Shown here piece by piece: positions 61,162 through 64,000 of a DNA stretch of 64,000 nt. Source of the DNA: Roseburia_D yibonii (lineage in GTDB: Bacteria > Bacillota > Clostridia > Lachnospirales > Lachnospiraceae); assembly GCF_014297335.1 (NCBI RefSeq), contig NZ_JACOQH010000004.1, positions 124,001-188,000 of the forward strand, in the 5' to 3' direction. A program made the translations under genes and the position numbers. A model generated the notes under the pieces. The model saw only the letters and a program-made list of their open reading frames with translations. It ran no database searches and had not been told where the DNA came from. Within the stretch, counting starts at the first letter, position 1, and every line of letters starts with the position of its first letter.

Positions 61162-63921
61162 TTATATGCTGTATTTATGTTTACGCAAATCAAATGCTCG
61201 CTCTCCGCCTTCTAGAATATCACATATATGTTGCTGAATGCCTTTTTCATTCAAAACGCCTTTTCGAATTGTTCCATCGTTTTCATAAACAATAGTTGAA
61301 TTCTCTATTGAACCAGATCTATATTCAAATTTAAACTTATAATTAGGCGAATTATTTCCATCCTGATTTGCGACAATAATTTCTTCTGCATCTCCACCTA
61401 AAACCACATTTGCATTATGAGTAACAACAATTATTTGACGTTCAACCTTTTTCTTACGTATAAAAGGTATCAATTCATCGAAAATGGATCTATTATCCAA
61501 ATCATCTTCCGGTTGATCAATCAATATTGGACATTTGCTATCTGCCATGCTAATTAATAATTTTAAAAGGACAAGCGCTTTTTTACCTGGAGACATCTGA
61601 TTTATACTATCATTTTCAAGCTTTACATTATATGAAACCAAATACCAATCACTTAGTATATCACGCAATACACTTTCTATGGTTTTATTTTTTAAAAGCT
61701 TTAGCTCTTCTTTTACCAACTTGTCAATAATGTCTCTCAACAATTCTTTTGTGAAAATTTCTCCTCTAAATTTATCGTCGAATGCAATTCCAATTCTCTT
61801 TAAAGAATTATTGTTAATGCTCTCCTTAATAAAAGAACAAAATGCATCATTTTTAAATTGGATTCCAACAGAAAAATCTAATCCGTCAGAATTAGTTTCT
61901 GCATTTTCATTTACTACGTTAGCATAATTGTTATGTATTTCTTTGTAGGCATTTATTGCATTTGAAACCTCATCCAGCTTTTCTTCATATTCTTTCTTCT
62001 TTGCATTGCATTTTTGAGTTGCATTTAACACAACCTCTAATTTTGATTCCTCATTTTTGATTTGTTCTGATAATTTTGTTAACGCCTCATTCTCAATCAC
62101 TTTCTGTTCTAGCTCACTCTTTACTTTTAAAGCCTCTTCCCTTTTACCTTCTGCATCTACTTTTGTAAAAAGCAATTTAGAAACAATTTCATCTTTCTTT
62201 ACATTCCATTTATTCCCAGCCTGCTCCAATATTTCTTCCTGAAAATCTAATATTATCTTAAATGTATCCTCTGAAAATTTTCCTAGGATATTTGTTTTTT
62301 CAACGGGTAAAGACATATCCTTTACTAATCCAATTTCTTCTATTGCATTCCTTATCACAGATTCTAGAACTGAAATTTTCTTAATAGCTTCATCAAACTT
62401 TTTAAGTTCCTCTTCTGATATTGAGGTTTCCTTTGATATTATTTCCTTTTGCATTTTTAACTTTTCAATCTCTTTTCTTATACCAGACTCTGTTCCAATT
62501 TCATTTCTTTCCTGAATTATGGAAGTCATCTCTGAATATGCCTGAAGCATGTCATATATTTTCTTATCCAAAGATGGTTTATACATCTTTACGTCATTCT
62601 CCATTTTTTCAAAGGCATTTTTCGCTCTAGGATCTAACAATACAATATCTTGAATAATTCTATCTATTTCAGAAGTTTTTTCTCCTTCGTCAGTAAGCCT
62701 ATTTAAATATGTTTGTGGAATATATACTATCTTATGCGTTTCATCAAAATTCCCATTATTATTTATATCTCCATCTTTCCAAAACACAGAAACATTATTT
62801 AATTCACGAGACGGTACCCTTGAAATATTTATCTTCTCCTCAACTTGCCGATTATCGATTGCACGTGCAATATTCTGTAATAATAATGATTTTCCAGTAG
62901 ATTTTCCCCCTATGATACAAGTCAATTTATCGTTAAATTCTATTGGCTCATCCGAAAAACCATCTTCATTAATTACCACCTTGTCAATAACATAATAATC
63001 TGCCTTTTCCTCTGGTTTTAGTTCTCCAATTCGAACTCTAGCCTCAGGTTCATATATTACTTGCTTTAATCCATTAAATGTAGTGTCTGATTTTATCCAA
63101 CAATATCTGCTATTATCAGGTTCAAAAAGTCTTTCAATGCAATGCGCATCGGAACCATGAAAACAAGGTTTTAATGAACCACACTTAGCCTTAACTTCCT
63201 CTTCGCTATCAACTCCTTTGCCAAGAAAATAATTAATATCATTATCAGAAGAAGAAAAAATGAAATCACACATTTTATAAACCGCAAAACGTGTTAGACT
63301 CAGCTGATCTCCCCCCTCACCTTTATTAATTCCAGAAGCACCATCACTGGAACCATTTGCAACTCCTATTAATGTATTTTCTCTTAATTCAACATCATCT
63401 TTAAACAAATTACTAATTGCTGTATAAGAAGGAACAAACTGTTCAATACCTTTTTTATATGCTTCTTCATTATCCTCTATTCCCATACTTTTTCCCAATT
63501 CAATCAAATCAGACTTAGTCGCATGATATTTTCGTCCATATTCAAATTCTAATCGCCCAAAAAATCTATTCTCTAATTTGTCTACGAAATCTGGATTAAA
63601 AATAAAATGAATATTTACAGGCGATTTTTTCCCCATAGGAGTTATTCGCATTTCAACATTGGGGAAAATTGCCAATTCATCCTTTACTAAAATTCCGTCT
63701 GAAACAACTTTGTTATAATTATCAATTGCCAAATAGTCCGTAATTCCAATAGCAGAAACTTTTTTTCTCTCATCTGTGGAATTAATGTATGTTTCTATTG
63801 CAGAATAAAAATTTTTCCACTTTTCCTCTACCGTATCCCCTTTGTAGTTATCGTTCTTTTTGGTATTTGGCGTATGAACGTGTAAATCCCATCTACGCCA
63901 CTCTGAACCCTTTTCAAACAT
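61162..63921 (-). CDS. TrlF/Ppl-like protein: PHP domain fused to SMC-type ATPase
   Basis: A 919-residue protein. Residues 1-300 are a PHP phosphoesterase domain (WDLHVHTPN at 11-19; FHGSDAHCIERLF at about 266-278). Residues 310-919 are an SMC/RecF-type ATPase: Walker A CIIGGKSTGKSLLLQNIARA (about 338-357), a coiled coil (about 470-690), MSPGKKALVLLKLL signature and LIDQPEDDLDNR Walker B. This matches TrlF-family ATPases and the single-gene PHP-ATPase (Ppl) anti-phage systems. Probably nucleic-acid directed; target unknown. Located among mobile-element remnants. Confidence 0.85.
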   Translation of the reverse strand: MFEKGSEWRRWDLHVHTPNTKKNDNYKGDTVEEKWKNFYSAIETYINSTDERKKVSAIGITDYLAIDNYNKVVSDGILVKDELAIFPNVEMRITPMGKKSPVNIHFIFNPDFVDKLENRFFGRLEFEYGRKYHATKSDLIELGKSMGIEDNEEAYKKGIEQFVPSYTAISNLFKDDVELRENTLIGVANGSSDGASGINKGEGGDQLSLTRFAVYKMCDFIFSSSDNDINYFLGKGVDSEEEVKAKCGSLKPCFHGSDAHCIERLFEPDNSRYCWIKSDTTFNGLKQVIYEPEARVRIGELKPEEKADYYVIDKVVINEDGFSDEPIEFNDKLTCIIGGKSTGKSLLLQNIARAIDNRQVEEKINISRVPSRELNNVSVFWKDGDINNNGNFDETHKIVYIPQTYLNRLTDEGEKTSEIDRIIQDIVLLDPRAKNAFEKMENDVKMYKPSLDKKIYDMLQAYSEMTSIIQERNEIGTESGIRKEIEKLKMQKEIISKETSISEEELKKFDEAIKKISVLESVIRNAIEEIGLVKDMSLPVEKTNILGKFSEDTFKIILDFQEEILEQAGNKWNVKKDEIVSKLLFTKVDAEGKREEALKVKSELEQKVIENEALTKLSEQIKNEESKLEVVLNATQKCNAKKKEYEEKLDEVSNAINAYKEIHNNYANVVNENAETNSDGLDFSVGIQFKNDAFCSFIKESINNNSLKRIGIAFDDKFRGEIFTKELLRDIIDKLVKEELKLLKNKTIESVLRDILSDWYLVSYNVKLENDSINQMSPGKKALVLLKLLISMADSKCPILIDQPEDDLDNRSIFDELIPFIRKKKVERQIIVVTHNANVVLGGDAEEIIVANQDGNNSPNYKFKFEYRSGSIENSTIVYENDGTIRKGVLNEKGIQQHICDILEGGERAFDLRKHKYSI

Positions 63922-64000
63922 TACTTTCCCTCCTTAGTAAATTAATACAAAATATATTTTTTTATTATGGTACTCATTCTAGCCTCTCAACAAATCAAGT

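Noticed and set aside
1..64000. CRISPR arrays, rRNA and tRNA genes
   Set aside because: No regularly spaced repeat-spacer series and no rRNA or tRNA-like cloverleaf was seen; short tRNAs cannot be fully excluded by eye.

Overview
The window looks like a chromosomal segment of a gut-type Lachnospiraceae bacterium (Bacillota, Clostridia; Roseburia/Agathobacter-like). This is inferred from the B. subtilis-like order of housekeeping genes, the pairing of an AICAR-formyltransferase-only PurH with an archaeal-type IMP cyclohydrolase, Tn916-type mobile elements and GH2/GH172 sugar genes. No 16S rRNA or tRNA was seen, so the genus is not proven.

Region 1 (1-22.8 kb, almost all minus strand) is core genome. 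It holds a YtrA-type regulator with the start of an ABC ATPase gene, then, read from high to low coordinates: ackA; yceD-rpmF; a YesL-like membrane protein; plsX-acpP-rnc-smc-ftsY-ilvA; a coiled-coil membrane protein; ylxM-ffh-rpsP-khpA-rimM-trmD-PPTase-rplS-lepB-rbgA-rnhB-(FliK-like)-(FlhB-like)-yraN-pgeF. This is the classic cell-envelope/SRP/ribosome-maturation supercluster with a few local insertions. Region 2 (22.9-27.8 kb) holds tmcAL, a PHP-type histidinol phosphatase, the split purH/purO pair and a low-molecular-weight protein tyrosine phosphatase (LMW-PTP).

Region 3 (27.76-46.5 kb) is a composite mobile region inserted in the 5' end of the LMW-PTP gene. Three copies of a 16-bp core (27764, 38525, 43266) delimit element A (about 10.8 kb: Tn916-type int/xis, VapE-like ATPase, CHC2 primase, MobA/MobL relaxase, a candidate MOBQ-like oriT, a C45-type acyltransferase, a DUF1835 protein, tnpV), element B (about 4.7 kb, no recombinase: alcohol dehydrogenase, TraX, a membrane-anchored XRE regulator, a CPBP protease, tnpV) and the left end of a third element C (integrase fragment). 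C is fused by deletion to a truncated TOTE-type primase gene, behind a winged-helix regulator and a frameshifted metallophosphoesterase. The left ends of A, B and C each carry two direct and one inverted copy of a short motif with a 12-bp period, but with a different motif in each.

Region 4 (46.9-58.1 kb) is a carbohydrate region: serine hydrolase, GH172 protein, remnants of ArsR and shikimate dehydrogenase genes, a decayed RelBE pair, a HAD phosphatase, two AraC regulators, a GPH-family transporter and a GH2 beta-galactosidase. A 25-codon ORF with a strong Shine-Dalgarno sequence and its own terminator lies opposite one AraC gene.

Region 5 (58.1-64 kb) is AT-rich accessory DNA: a broken paralogue of the membrane-anchored XRE regulator, an integrase fragment fused to an IS transposase fragment, an orphan membrane protein, a decayed IS110 transposase and a large PHP-SMC-type ATPase (TrlF/Ppl-like), a probable defence protein.
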